NCBI GenBank assembly: GCA_021778415.1
Contig: JAJYCL010000001.1
Coordinates: 1-64,000 of the forward strand
DNA from: a bacterium
Lineage (GTDB): Bacteria; Vulcanimicrobiota; Vulcanimicrobiia; Vulcanimicrobiales; Vulcanimicrobiaceae
Direction: 5' to 3'
DNA: 64,000 nt
Part shown: positions 25,755 through 33,897 of the stretch, one piece after another
How the letters are laid out: each line of letters begins with the position of its first letter
Numbering within the stretch: position 1 is the stretch's first letter
Translations under genes and position numbers: made by a program
The notes under the pieces: model-generated
Seen by the model: the letters and a program-made list of their open reading frames with translations, nothing else
The model's database searches: none
Told to the model about the DNA's origin: nothing

Positions 25755-26243
25755 CTAACGGAGGCTGATGAGGAGTTTTCCGTCTTGCGTTGGCGTAGCT
25801 TGCGGCACAGCGGGCGCTGGTTGCGGGGTGTGGGCGACGCGCGGCATCGTCGCATAATCGGGAACACTTCCGCTGGCGACCTTCGCACGATAATCGGCGA
25901 TGGCGACGTGCAACGCTTCGAGTGCGCGCTCGGGATAATCTTTCTTCTTCTCCGGATAGCCATCGAGAATGGCTTCGACTTGCGCCGGCGTTATGGCAGC
26001 AGCCTCATCGATCGTCAAACCCTTGACGAGATCCGTCACGATCGAGCACGTTGCCGTACCAAAACCGCAGCCGGTCGTGAAATACGAAATCTCCTCAATG
26101 ACGGCTCCGGGGCCGACTTTCAAGAAGAAATTATACATGTCGCCGCACGAATCGCTAAAATACTCACCGCTGGCGGTGGGATTATCCATCGTTTTAAATC
26201 CGGTGCGCTCTTCGACCAGTCGCTGAAATTTTGGAAAGTTCAT
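25755..26243 (-). CDS. NifU/IscU-like Fe-S scaffold lacking the third ligand Cys
   Basis: A 162-aa protein with the NifU N-terminal (IscU-like) fold. Two of three canonical cluster ligands are present: Cys33 in SDSCGDMY and Cys59 in FTTGCGFGTATC. The position of the third Cys (before the AIADY helix) is Tyr103 in KKKDYPERALEALHVAIADY. About 40 C-terminal residues are Pro/Ala/Thr-rich. AGAGG five bases upstream supports the ATG, which overlaps the sufR stop (ATGA). Co-expression with the repressor, apart from the true scaffold SufU, suggests a carrier or sensor accessory rather than the main assembly platform (inference). Confidence 0.8.
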   Translation of the reverse strand: MNFPKFQRLVEERTGFKTMDNPTASGEYFSDSCGDMYNFFLKVGPGAVIEEISYFTTGCGFGTATCSIVTDLVKGLTIDEAAAITPAQVEAILDGYPEKKKDYPERALEALHVAIADYRAKVASGSVPDYATMPRVAHTPQPAPAVPQATPTQDGKLLISLR

Positions 26244-26881
26244 CGTGCCTCTAACGTGGGTGTGGAGATAACAAACCGACATTCTTTGCCGCCGGTTGCA
26301 AGCGATTCCGTTTGTTCGTGCGGTCCGATCGTTTCGTCGATCACCTGGTGAATAACTGAACAGACTTCAGGATGTTCGCTCACGACGTCGGCGTATGGGC
26401 AATTGTGTTCGCTCAACGAAAAACCGCCGTCGATCAAGCTGTAATCAACGCGAACGCCTTTTTCGCGCAGCACATCCGCAAGTTGCGCGACGCGCGCCTC
26501 CGGCACAGTTGCCGTTACCCGTTCTTTCGCGGCGTCGCTCGCGCGACGGGCGATGCCCGAAAAGACCGCATCGACGGCATCGTCGCCATGAAGCTCACGA
26601 ACCTCGCGCAGCACCGCTGCGAGCATCTTATCGTATTGCTGCGGAAAGAGTTTATCGGCTGCCGGCGTGAGCGAGAATTCGATGGTCGGCTTCGTGGGGC
26701 CGCGGCGCACCGAGCGCTCTTCGACCAGCCCATCGCGCTCCAAGAGCACCAATTGCTGGCGGATGGCGTTCGGGGAGAGCCCGAAGACTGCGGCAAGGTC
26801 GGCCGCCGAGGCCGAACCACGCTCGCGCAGGTCGGCGACGATGCGCCCTCGGGTCGATGAAAAGAAGCGGTCCGCGATCAT
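26240..26881 (-). CDS. sufR: SufR-like Fe-S cluster-binding transcriptional repressor
   Basis: A 213-aa winged-helix regulator. The N-terminal HTH (ADLAAVFGLSPNAIRQQLVL) is followed by a dimerisation helix and a C-terminal Cys cluster with Cys161 and Cys174 (HNCPYADVVSEHPEVC) plus Cys201 (GGKECRF). That three-Cys layout is typical of SufR, a [4Fe-4S] sensor that represses suf when clusters are plentiful. It is divergent from sufC and shares a 122-bp regulatory region. It is translationally coupled to the NifU-like gene. The near-perfect AAGGGG upstream is very close to the ATG, so the exact start has some doubt. Confidence 0.88.
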   Translation of the reverse strand: MIADRFFSSTRGRIVADLRERGSASAADLAAVFGLSPNAIRQQLVLLERDGLVEERSVRRGPTKPTIEFSLTPAADKLFPQQYDKMLAAVLREVRELHGDDAVDAVFSGIARRASDAAKERVTATVPEARVAQLADVLREKGVRVDYSLIDGGFSLSEHNCPYADVVSEHPEVCSVIHQVIDETIGPHEQTESLATGGKECRFVISTPTLEAR

Positions 26882-26888
26882 GCCCCTT

Positions 26889-26956
26889 CATGCTAGCATG
26901 ATTTTGAGCAGATAGTAAAGTTCAATCTTGACTTTCCGCTTGGGGCATCCTACGAT
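26889..26956 (+). promoter_or_regulatory. suf promoter with overlapping inverted repeats (candidate SufR operator)
   Basis: TTGACT (26928-26933), 17 bp, then TACGAT (26951-26956) is a near-consensus sigma-70-type promoter for sufC. The -35 box is part of an imperfect inverted repeat, AAAGTTCAA-TC-TTGACTTT (26917-26935). A second, perfect 12-bp palindrome, CATGCTAGCATG (26889-26900), lies just before the sufR start. The layout fits autoregulated divergent control by SufR. The repeats differ from the CAAC-N6-GTTG site I recall for cyanobacterial SufR, so binding is inference. Confidence 0.6.
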
Positions 26957-27003
26957 GGCCGGGCCACTACGAAGCCACCGTTGCTTTTCCGAGGAGACCT
27001 TCC

Positions 27004-27774
27004 GTGCCCCAAACAGGCTTACATATCCATGATCTTCACGTCAGCGTCGAAGGGATCGAGATCCTCAAAGGGATTGATCTGTCCGTCGAAGCCGGGCGCG
27101 TCCATGCCTTGATGGGACCCAACGGCTCCGGAAAGTCCACGCTGGCCAACGCCCTTGCCGGCCATCCGCACTACACGGTCACCAGCGGCACCGCCACCCT
27201 TGACGGCGAGGACATCCTTACGATGCCGCCCGACAAACGGGCAAAAGCCGGGCTCTTTCTCTCGTTTCAATACCCGGCGGCCATCCCGGGCGTGAAAGTG
27301 GCAAATTTTCTTCACGCCGCGCGCCAAGCCGTGCGCCCAGGCGATCTTTCCCCGTCGAAATTCCGCGCCATGTTGTTCGAAAAAATGGATACCCTCGATA
27401 TGGATGCCGCCTTCTTAGGCCGCTACCTGAACGACGGGTTCTCGGGCGGCGAGAAAAAACGCCTCGAGATGTTGCAAATGGCCGTGCTCGCACCGCGATA
27501 TGCGATTCTCGATGAAACGGATTCCGGGTTGGATGTCGACGCATTGCGCTCCGTTGGGCAAGCCGTTCATGCGCTGCGCGCAACCGAAGAAGGCAAAAAC
27601 TGCGGCTTCCTCATCATCACGCACTATCCGCGCATTCTCGCGCACATCACGCCGGATGTTGTCCATGTGCTCATCGATGGCCGCATCGTCATGACGGGCG
27701 GTGCCGATCTTGCCCACCGCATCGAACGCGAAGGCTACGACACCATTCGCGACGAGGTAGCATCGCGTGCATAA
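27004..27774 (+). CDS. sufC: Fe-S cluster assembly ATPase SufC
   Basis: A 256-aa ABC-type ATPase that powers the SufBCD or SufCD scaffold. Walker A GPNGSGKST is at residues 38-46. The Q-loop FQYPAAIPGVKVANF is SufC-specific, the signature is FSGGEKKR, and Walker B YAILDETDSGLD carries SufC's typical Glu-Thr. The start is GTG with GAGGAG 7 nt upstream (26991-26996). First gene of the sufC-D-S-U run, transcribed from the promoter at 26928-26956. It overlaps sufD by 8 bp. Confidence 0.96.
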   Translation: MPQTGLHIHDLHVSVEGIEILKGIDLSVEAGRVHALMGPNGSGKSTLANALAGHPHYTVTSGTATLDGEDILTMPPDKRAKAGLFLSFQYPAAIPGVKVANFLHAARQAVRPGDLSPSKFRAMLFEKMDTLDMDAAFLGRYLNDGFSGGEKKRLEMLQMAVLAPRYAILDETDSGLDVDALRSVGQAVHALRATEEGKNCGFLIITHYPRILAHITPDVVHVLIDGRIVMTGGADLAHRIEREGYDTIRDEVASRA

Positions 27775-28882
27775 TGAAACCGAGCGCCGCGCGGCACTCG
27801 ATGCCTTCGTTGCCACCCCATCCGGACGCGGACGCCCCAATCGGTATTGGAAGCTCGATCTCGATGCACTCGATGTCTCCGCGTTCACCCCGAATGCAGC
27901 ATCGACGACGGTCACGATTTCCGCTCCCAATGGGGTAACGGCGTGTTCGCTTGAGGAAGCCCTCGATTCGTTCGCCGATATCGTTGCGCGTGCGCAAGAA
28001 CATCGCGGTAACGGAAAGTTCGCGCATCTTACCCGTGCGTTCGCGCAGACCGGAGCGTTCGTGCACGTTCCGGCAGGCCGGATTATCGACGAACCCATCC
28101 ATATTCACACCCGGGCCAATGATGCCGACGGCGCATTCGCACTGACCATCATCGTTATTGAAGCCGGCGCAAGCGCGACAGTCATCGAAGAGTTCGAAGC
28201 CGTTCCCGGAGCGACGTTGGTCTATGATTCACACGCAGAAGTCGGCGAAAGCGCGCGGCTAACGGCAAGTGCGATCGCACATGTTCCCGCCGACGCGCGC
28301 GTCTACGTCACACGAAGCGCGCGCCCGCAGCGTGATGCTCACGTCGCGTTTTCGCACGCCGATCTGGGCGCCGCGTTAGCCGTTGCCGAAATCGACATCA
28401 CGCTTGACGGTCCGGGCGCTAACGGAGAACTCGATGCCCTGTTCTTTCCGTCGGCAAAGCAACATGTCGATCTCCTCACCCGCGTCGATCATCGCGTCGG
28501 GCACACAACGTCCCGAACGGCAATTAAATCAGCCGCCAACGGAAGCGGGCAAGGCCGCTATCTCGGGATCATTCGCATCATTGCCGATGCGCAAGGTTCC
28601 GATGCAAGCCTACGCGATGATGCTCTGTTGCTCTCACGCGGTGCTCATATCGATTCCGTCCCGGCTTTAGAGATCGCCGCAAACGATGTCAAAGCATTCC
28701 ACGGCGCCACCATCGGTGCAATCGATGAAGAGCAGCTGTTCTACATGGCCTCTCGCGGCGTTCCTCGGGATCAAGCCGAGAAAATGATTGCCCTCGGATT
28801 CTTCGAGCCGGTCATCGAGAAATTCCCTACGGATAGTCTTCGCAAACAGTTGCGCGAGGCGCTCGAAGCAAAGCTCGCATGA
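27767..28882 (+). CDS. sufD: SufD-like Fe-S assembly protein (only SufB/D paralogue in the operon)
   Basis: A 371-aa SufB/SufD-family protein with an N-terminal helical part and a right-handed beta-helix core. The C-terminal signature (LEIAANDVKAFHGATIGAID, then LFYMASRGV) is SufD-type and keeps the His (FHGATIG) that serves as a cluster ligand in E. coli SufD. SufB's longer N-terminus is absent and length is nearer to SufD (about 420) than SufB (about 470-495). The start is GTG, overlapping sufC. No sufB gene is in the window, so either SufB is elsewhere or this protein forms the scaffold with SufC alone. Confidence 0.88.
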   Translation: MHNETERRAALDAFVATPSGRGRPNRYWKLDLDALDVSAFTPNAASTTVTISAPNGVTACSLEEALDSFADIVARAQEHRGNGKFAHLTRAFAQTGAFVHVPAGRIIDEPIHIHTRANDADGAFALTIIVIEAGASATVIEEFEAVPGATLVYDSHAEVGESARLTASAIAHVPADARVYVTRSARPQRDAHVAFSHADLGAALAVAEIDITLDGPGANGELDALFFPSAKQHVDLLTRVDHRVGHTTSRTAIKSAANGSGQGRYLGIIRIIADAQGSDASLRDDALLLSRGAHIDSVPALEIAANDVKAFHGATIGAIDEEQLFYMASRGVPRDQAEKMIALGFFEPVIEKFPTDSLRKQLREALEAKLA

Positions 28883-30123
28883 TCGAAACTCGGACGTTTA
28901 ACGGCACGACGCTCCGCAAGGATTTCCCGATTCTCGCGCAACCGACATCGCGAGGCAAGCGCCTAGTCTATCTCGATTCCGCCGCGACGTCGCAAAAACC
29001 GCAGGCCGTTATCGATACGCTGGATCGCTATTATCGTGAATATAACGCCAACATTCATCGCGGCGTCTACGAAATTGCCGCTCGCGCGACCGACGCGTAC
29101 GAACATGCGCGCGCAACCGTAGCCACGTTTCTGGGCGTTCATTCGCGCGACGTCGTTTTTACGCGCAATGCAACCGAAGCGATCAATCTCGTTGCCTACT
29201 CCTGGGGAAATCGCAACATCGGCAGCGGCGATGTCGTACTCATTAGCGAACTTGAACACCATTCCAATCTCGTTCCGTGGTTGCGCTTGTGCGAACGAAA
29301 AGGCGCAACCCTGCGCTACATTCCGGTCGATGCGAATGGGCGCTTACTGCTCGACGATCTCGATGAACGTCTGCGCGGCGTCAAACTCGTCGCGGTGACG
29401 CATGTCAGCAATACGTTAGGGACGATCAATCCCGTTGAAGAGATTATTCGACGCGCACACGCTGTCGGCGCATTCGTGCTCATCGACGGCGCACAAGCCG
29501 TTCCCCATCTTGCCGTCAATATCGCCGAACTGGATGCAGATTTTTATGCCTTCTCCGGGCATAAAATGCTCGGGCCAACGGGCATAGGCGCGCTCATTGC
29601 AACGCATGCGATCCTTGAAGAGATGGATCCCTTTCTTTACGGCGGGGATATGATCGGAACGGTCGGTTACCACAGCGTATCCTTCAACGACGTCCCCTAT
29701 AAATTTGAGGCCGGGACCGCCTCCATTGCAGATGCCATCGGATTAGGAACGGCAATCGACTACCTCACGGCTCTCGGGATGGATGCCGTTGCTGCCCACG
29801 AGCGCGACTTGTCGGCGTACGCTCTCACGCGTCTTGCCGAACTCGAACCCCGAGGCCTTGCCATCTATGGCCCCCGGGATCCGGCTACGATGTGCGGAGC
29901 GATTTCATTTAATTTCGCCGACGTGCATGCCCATGATCTGGCATCGATCCTCGATACGCAGGGAATTTGCATCCGGGCGGGCCACCACTGCACTATGCCT
30001 CTCATGGAAAAAATGGGTTGGTCGGCAACCGCCCGCGCCTCGTTCTACGTCTATAACGATCACGACGACATCGACGCGCTCATCGACGGTTTAAAGACAG
30101 CGGCGACGATCTTCAAAGTATAG
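28879..30123 (+). CDS. sufS: cysteine desulfurase SufS
   Basis: A 414-aa PLP enzyme that takes sulfur from cysteine for Fe-S clusters. The PLP-binding Lys229 is in FSGHKMLGPTG. The catalytic Cys371 is in RAGHHCTMPLM, on the short loop characteristic of group II (SufS) desulfurases. The N-terminus (YLDSAATSQKPQAV) is canonical. The ATG overlaps the sufD stop as ATGA. SufU immediately downstream is its expected sulfur acceptor. Confidence 0.96.
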   Translation: MIETRTFNGTTLRKDFPILAQPTSRGKRLVYLDSAATSQKPQAVIDTLDRYYREYNANIHRGVYEIAARATDAYEHARATVATFLGVHSRDVVFTRNATEAINLVAYSWGNRNIGSGDVVLISELEHHSNLVPWLRLCERKGATLRYIPVDANGRLLLDDLDERLRGVKLVAVTHVSNTLGTINPVEEIIRRAHAVGAFVLIDGAQAVPHLAVNIAELDADFYAFSGHKMLGPTGIGALIATHAILEEMDPFLYGGDMIGTVGYHSVSFNDVPYKFEAGTASIADAIGLGTAIDYLTALGMDAVAAHERDLSAYALTRLAELEPRGLAIYGPRDPATMCGAISFNFADVHAHDLASILDTQGICIRAGHHCTMPLMEKMGWSATARASFYVYNDHDDIDALIDGLKTAATIFKV

Positions 30124-30129
30124 GTTTTC

Positions 30130-30525
30130 ATGGACGATTTTTACCGCGATTACATTCTCGAGCATTACCGCAACCCGCATAATTTCGGCAAACTCGATGC
30201 CCCGACGGCCACTGCGGAACAAACGAATCCGCTCTGCGGAGATCGCATTCGGATGGATTTACTCGTTGGCGACGACGGCTTGGTTGCCGACGTCCGTTTT
30301 TCGGGGAAGGGTTGTGCGATCAGCCAAGCTTCGGCGTCGATGTTAACCGACGAAATTCGCGGCAAAACGTTAGAGGAAGTTGCTCGTCTCGGAAAAGATG
30401 TCATTCTGGAAAACGTCGGCATCGGCATTTCGCCAACGCGAATGAAATGCGCCATGCTCGGCCTTCGCGTCCTCAAAAGTGCGGCAATCGGAAGCATCGC
30501 ATCCTGGCCTGATGAAGACGCATGA
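30130..30525 (+). CDS. sufU: SufU-type sulfur-transfer/scaffold protein
   Basis: A 131-aa protein with all zinc/cluster residues: Cys36 and Asp38 (NPLCGD), Cys62 (GKGCAIS) and Cys107 (RMKCAMLG). The Cys62-Cys107 spacing is about 45. This is shorter than the roughly 60 I recall for Bacillus SufU, so the usual insert seems missing. It probably accepts persulfide from SufS next door. Six bp separate it from sufS, and its stop overlaps the DUF485 start (ATGA). This is the complete counterpart to the Cys-deficient scaffold at 25755-26243. Confidence 0.93.
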   Translation: MDDFYRDYILEHYRNPHNFGKLDAPTATAEQTNPLCGDRIRMDLLVGDDGLVADVRFSGKGCAISQASASMLTDEIRGKTLEEVARLGKDVILENVGIGISPTRMKCAMLGLRVLKSAAIGSIASWPDEDA

Positions 30526-30857
30526 CCGAAAGTGCAACAACGCCTCTGAGCGACGATGATGTGGCGCGCATCGCAGCGTCGGATCAATTCATCACTCTAC
30601 GCCGCAGACGTGCGGCGTTTCTCATTCCCGCAACGATATTCACCATTGTCAGTTTTCTTTTTCTCCCGTGCAGCATTCTGCTCGCTCCACATGCCATGGC
30701 GACGCCGCTCATCGGACCGATGACGGCTGCATTTCTTTTTGCCCTCGGATTAATTCTCGTCAGCTGGCTTCTTCTCGCCTATTCCGTTCGGATTTGCGCA
30801 CGTCTCGATGTCGAAACGGCGGAACTTGTTCGAACGGCAAGAAAGCAATTGCGATGA
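30522..30857 (+). CDS. DUF485 small membrane protein
   Basis: A 111-aa protein with two transmembrane helices (about residues 30-52 and 62-88) between charged ends. This matches DUF485 (YjcH), which is regularly encoded directly before ActP-type solute:sodium symporters. Here it precedes such a symporter with an ATGA overlap at both ends, so it appears to be translated as part of the suf run. It is thought to support the transporter; the mechanism is not established. Confidence 0.85.
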   Translation: MTESATTPLSDDDVARIAASDQFITLRRRRAAFLIPATIFTIVSFLFLPCSILLAPHAMATPLIGPMTAAFLFALGLILVSWLLLAYSVRICARLDVETAELVRTARKQLR

Positions 30858-32476
30858 GCCCGACGATCGTCTTCGTCCTGTTTTTTCTCGCCCTCGTGTT
30901 CGTGATTGCTGCGGCAGCATCGGCATCGACGAAGGATCTGCGCGGCTATTTTGCGGCCCATCGCCGAATCAGCGGATTTCAAAACGGCTTGGCGATTGCC
31001 GGAGATTATCTCTCGGCCGCGTCCTTTTTAGGCGCGACCGGGCTTATTGCGATCTTCGGATTCGACGGATTCTACTATGCCATCGGTTGGCTCATGGCGT
31101 ACTTGTGCCTCCTGCTTCTGCTGGCAGAGCCGATTCGCAACATTGGGCATTTCACGATTGCCGACGTCGTTGGATTTCGCATGCACGGAGATGCCGTCCG
31201 TATCATCAGTTCGGTTTCGTCACTGATCATCATCGTACTCTACCTTGTCGCCCAGATGGTCGGCATCGGAATTATCGTCCGCTCACTCATTCCCGGATTG
31301 CAACCGGCAGTAGCCATCGTTTCCGTCGGAGCGATCATGCTAGCGCTCGTCGTCTTCGGCGGTATGTTGGCGACGACGTGGGTCCAAATCGTCAAAGTCG
31401 CGATGTTGTTTCTTTCATCACTCATTCTCGCGTGGCTCGTTCTGGCCCATTTTGGTTTCTCGCCGTGGGCACTGATTCAAGCTGCGGGAACGCTCCACGC
31501 ACTCCCTCACGCGGTAACGAATCTCTTTGCAGCCGGAAGCTACTTTCATGGGCCCGTTGGCGCTTGGGACCGACTCTCGCTTGGAATCGGCTTAGTCCTC
31601 GGAGCGGCGGGTTTGCCGCACCTTCTCCTGCGACTCTATACGGTGCCGACCGGGCGCGATGCTCGCATTTCCGTTGCATGGGGCATGATCTGCGTGAGCA
31701 TCTTCTACGTCCTTTTGCTCATCATCGGACTAGGAGCGGCAACGATTGTCGGTGGGAATCTCATCGGCGCTCATCTCTCGGATACCGATGCCATTCGGTA
31801 CATCGTTGCGCATCCGCAGCATGCACAAATGCTCAACGCGCAATTGAGTTCGCTCGGCTACATCGTTCCGCATCGCGATGCAAATTATGCCGTTCCGATT
31901 TTGGCATCATTGCTCGGCGGGCGATTGGTCTTTGCCTTTGTCGCGGCAACGGCGCTTGCAACGGTGCTTTCGGTCACTGCCGGGTTAACGATCTCGGGCG
32001 CATCGTCGTTTGCTCTCGATCTCTGGCATCTTATCTGTCGCCGCAATGACTGCTCGGAACGCGAGAGAGTGACCGTTGGACGAATTGCAGCTCTCCTGAT
32101 CGGCTCGATTGCGATTGCAGTCGCGGTAAATTTTCACGGCCACAACATCGCGGTCATCGTCGGCCTCGCATTTTCGGTGGCGGCATCTGCCAACTTTCCG
32201 GCGCTCGTCCTCTCGCTCTACTGGCGCCGCCTAACGCGAGCCGGCCTCATCGTCGGCATGAGCCTCGGGCTCCTGACGTGTTTTACCCTCGTTCTCGCCG
32301 GACCCGATTTTTCAAAGACGCCGCTTTTCCCACTCGTCAACCCGGGGATCATCTCCGTACCGTTAGCATTTCTCGCCACGATCGTCGTCTCGCTCTTCAC
32401 CAAAGACGATGAGACCGATAAAAAGTTCGATCGCCTCGCCGTTCAAGCCAGCACCGGAATCGGCGCAGCCGAATAA
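30854..32476 (+). CDS. sodium:solute symporter, ActP-like (acetate/monocarboxylate)
   Basis: A 540-aa transporter of the SSS family with about 13 transmembrane helices. The start region and FAAHRRISGFQNGLAIAGDYLSAASFLG are typical of ActP (YjcG), as is the pairing with DUF485. Substrate is probably a short-chain carboxylate. The ATG overlaps the DUF485 stop. It closes the run that begins at sufC and is convergent with the next gene, with only 6 bp between stops and no clear terminator. Confidence 0.9.
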   Translation: MSPTIVFVLFFLALVFVIAAAASASTKDLRGYFAAHRRISGFQNGLAIAGDYLSAASFLGATGLIAIFGFDGFYYAIGWLMAYLCLLLLLAEPIRNIGHFTIADVVGFRMHGDAVRIISSVSSLIIIVLYLVAQMVGIGIIVRSLIPGLQPAVAIVSVGAIMLALVVFGGMLATTWVQIVKVAMLFLSSLILAWLVLAHFGFSPWALIQAAGTLHALPHAVTNLFAAGSYFHGPVGAWDRLSLGIGLVLGAAGLPHLLLRLYTVPTGRDARISVAWGMICVSIFYVLLLIIGLGAATIVGGNLIGAHLSDTDAIRYIVAHPQHAQMLNAQLSSLGYIVPHRDANYAVPILASLLGGRLVFAFVAATALATVLSVTAGLTISGASSFALDLWHLICRRNDCSERERVTVGRIAALLIGSIAIAVAVNFHGHNIAVIVGLAFSVAASANFPALVLSLYWRRLTRAGLIVGMSLGLLTCFTLVLAGPDFSKTPLFPLVNPGIISVPLAFLATIVVSLFTKDDETDKKFDRLAVQASTGIGAAE

Positions 32477-32482
32477 TCGCTC

Positions 32483-33235
32483 CTACGTCTTCGAAGCGTA
32501 GTGGTCGGCGATATAATAGCCGTTGGGGCCGGAGTCGAGTTGGAAAATGTCGAGGTACAATCCCGAGACCGCATTGAGCTGCACGTCGATTTTGATTCGT
32601 CCGTTGGCTTGCACTTCGCCGGAAAGCGACTGAATCACCGTCGTGGAGGTAATGAAGCTTCGTTCCGTCGGAACGCCTGCTCCTAGGAGCGATTCGGCGG
32701 TGGCGATGTCTCCGCGCTTGAGCGCTGCGATATAGGCTCGCACGGTCGATTCGGCGCGCTGTAAAGGCGTGGCCGCAGGCGGAACGGGCGTCGGGGTTGC
32801 CGGGGGCGGCGTCTGCGTCGGAGCTGGTCGAGGCGTTCTCACGACCGGGCGAGGGGTTTTCGCCGGCGACGAAGGCTCCGGCTTCGGCGAGGCAGACGGC
32901 AAGACCGACGATTGGGGCGACGGTTTCGCCGATGCCGTTGCTACAGACGTCGGGTGTTGCGACGGCTTCGGCGATGGTTTCGGCGAGGAACTCGGCGTCG
33001 GACTTTCCAACGGGCGCTCCGTCGGTTCTGCCGTAGGAATGGGTGTGACGCGAACCGCAGGCGCATCGGTTGCCAACGCGACACCACGATGCCCGCCCAT
33101 TGCAAAACGCGAGGCAAAACCTCCGATTGCCAATCCCACAAGAGCAACGAGCAACGCTATAATCCAAATCGATGGCCCATTACTCGGCGTCGGCGGATCA
33201 CCGGAAGAGCGTCGAATACGCGGCGAATCGTTCAT
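32483..33235 (-). CDS. membrane-anchored protein with long Pro/Ser/Thr/Lys-rich linker
   Basis: A 250-aa protein. A short cytoplasmic N-terminus is followed by one transmembrane helix (residues about 23-45, IWIIALLVALVGLAIGGFAS). About 100 residues of Pro/Ser/Thr/Lys low complexity follow, then a small folded C-terminal domain of about 90 residues (AESTVRAYIAALKRGDIATA and later strands). The last part resembles an NTF2-like or DUF4878-like domain, which often binds ligands in the envelope; this is a weak match by eye. It is second in a two-gene minus-strand unit. Confidence 0.65.
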   Translation of the reverse strand: MNDSPRIRRSSGDPPTPSNGPSIWIIALLVALVGLAIGGFASRFAMGGHRGVALATDAPAVRVTPIPTAEPTERPLESPTPSSSPKPSPKPSQHPTSVATASAKPSPQSSVLPSASPKPEPSSPAKTPRPVVRTPRPAPTQTPPPATPTPVPPAATPLQRAESTVRAYIAALKRGDIATAESLLGAGVPTERSFITSTTVIQSLSGEVQANGRIKIDVQLNAVSGLYLDIFQLDSGPNGYYIADHYASKT

Positions 33236-33247
33236 GAATGTTGTCGG

Positions 33248-33532
33248 TTACTGCGCATTGTGGGTCATCTCTTCGCATGCTTGAGCGATGATTCCCATAG
33301 TACGCTGCGCATGAGCGACCAAGGTACGCACGGCGTCAAGATTTCCGCGCTGGAGCGATGACAGTGAAATGGCCGCTTCCTCAAGGACATCCTCGGATGA
33401 TTCGCCACGTGCAGCGAACGCGCGAAGCAACGCATTCGAAAGCGCTCGACGATGTTCGACATCCATCGCTTCGATGTCCGTCGCAAGGGTTAGGGCATTC
33501 ATCGGCACGACGCGCTCGGCAGGTTCGGTCAT
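33248..33532 (-). CDS. small hypothetical helical protein
   Basis: A 94-aa protein, mostly helical, rich in Ala/Glu (ALSNALLRAFAARGESSEDVLEEAA). It has no signal or transmembrane segment and the family is not recognised. It lies 12 bp upstream of the membrane-anchored protein gene on the same strand. The start is not certain: the chosen ATG has GGAG about 11 nt upstream, and a later ATG at 33502 is possible. It is divergent from a plus-strand gene at 33592. Confidence 0.5.
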   Translation of the reverse strand: MTEPAERVVPMNALTLATDIEAMDVEHRRALSNALLRAFAARGESSEDVLEEAAISLSSLQRGNLDAVRTLVAHAQRTMGIIAQACEEMTHNAQ

Positions 33533-33591
33533 ATCGTAGCGGTACTCCCCGACAGCAGGCAGCTCCTCGGAAAACGCGAAAACTTGCGCGC

Positions 33592-33897
33592 ATGATTCGC
33601 GTGCGTGTGCCGCTCGATCTGCACGCCGTCGCCGGAACGGGTTCACCGGCGTTCGCATACGCGACGCCCGTGCGCGTCGGCGATCTTATTGCCATGGCCG
33701 TTCGAGAAGTTTTAGGCAAACGAGCCCCGGTGGAAAAATTCGAGCGCTCCATGCGCCGAACGATGATCGGCCTTGCCTGCGGTGAGTTTTTCGTCGATAT
33801 TGACGGCCGACGATTTCGCGATCCGCTCGCAGTCGTACTCTGCGAAGGTGTTGCCTCGGTCCGTTTTTTTACATCACAGCGCGCCGCATCTCTGTGA
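33592..33897 (+). CDS. small hypothetical protein
   Basis: A 101-aa soluble protein, N-terminal strands (MIRVRVPLDLHAVAGTGSPA), then a Leu/Arg-rich middle and a beta C-terminus. No family recognised. Its stop overlaps the next start (GTGA), so it is coupled to the membrane protein that precedes the sigma factor. Upstream ribosome site is weak. Confidence 0.5.
   Translation: MIRVRVPLDLHAVAGTGSPAFAYATPVRVGDLIAMAVREVLGKRAPVEKFERSMRRTMIGLACGEFFVDIDGRRFRDPLAVVLCEGVASVRFFTSQRAASL

Noticed and set aside
33358-33592. Longer version of the 101-aa gene starting at 33358
   Set aside because: The extra region is Arg/Pro-rich antisense shadow of the 33248-33532 gene.
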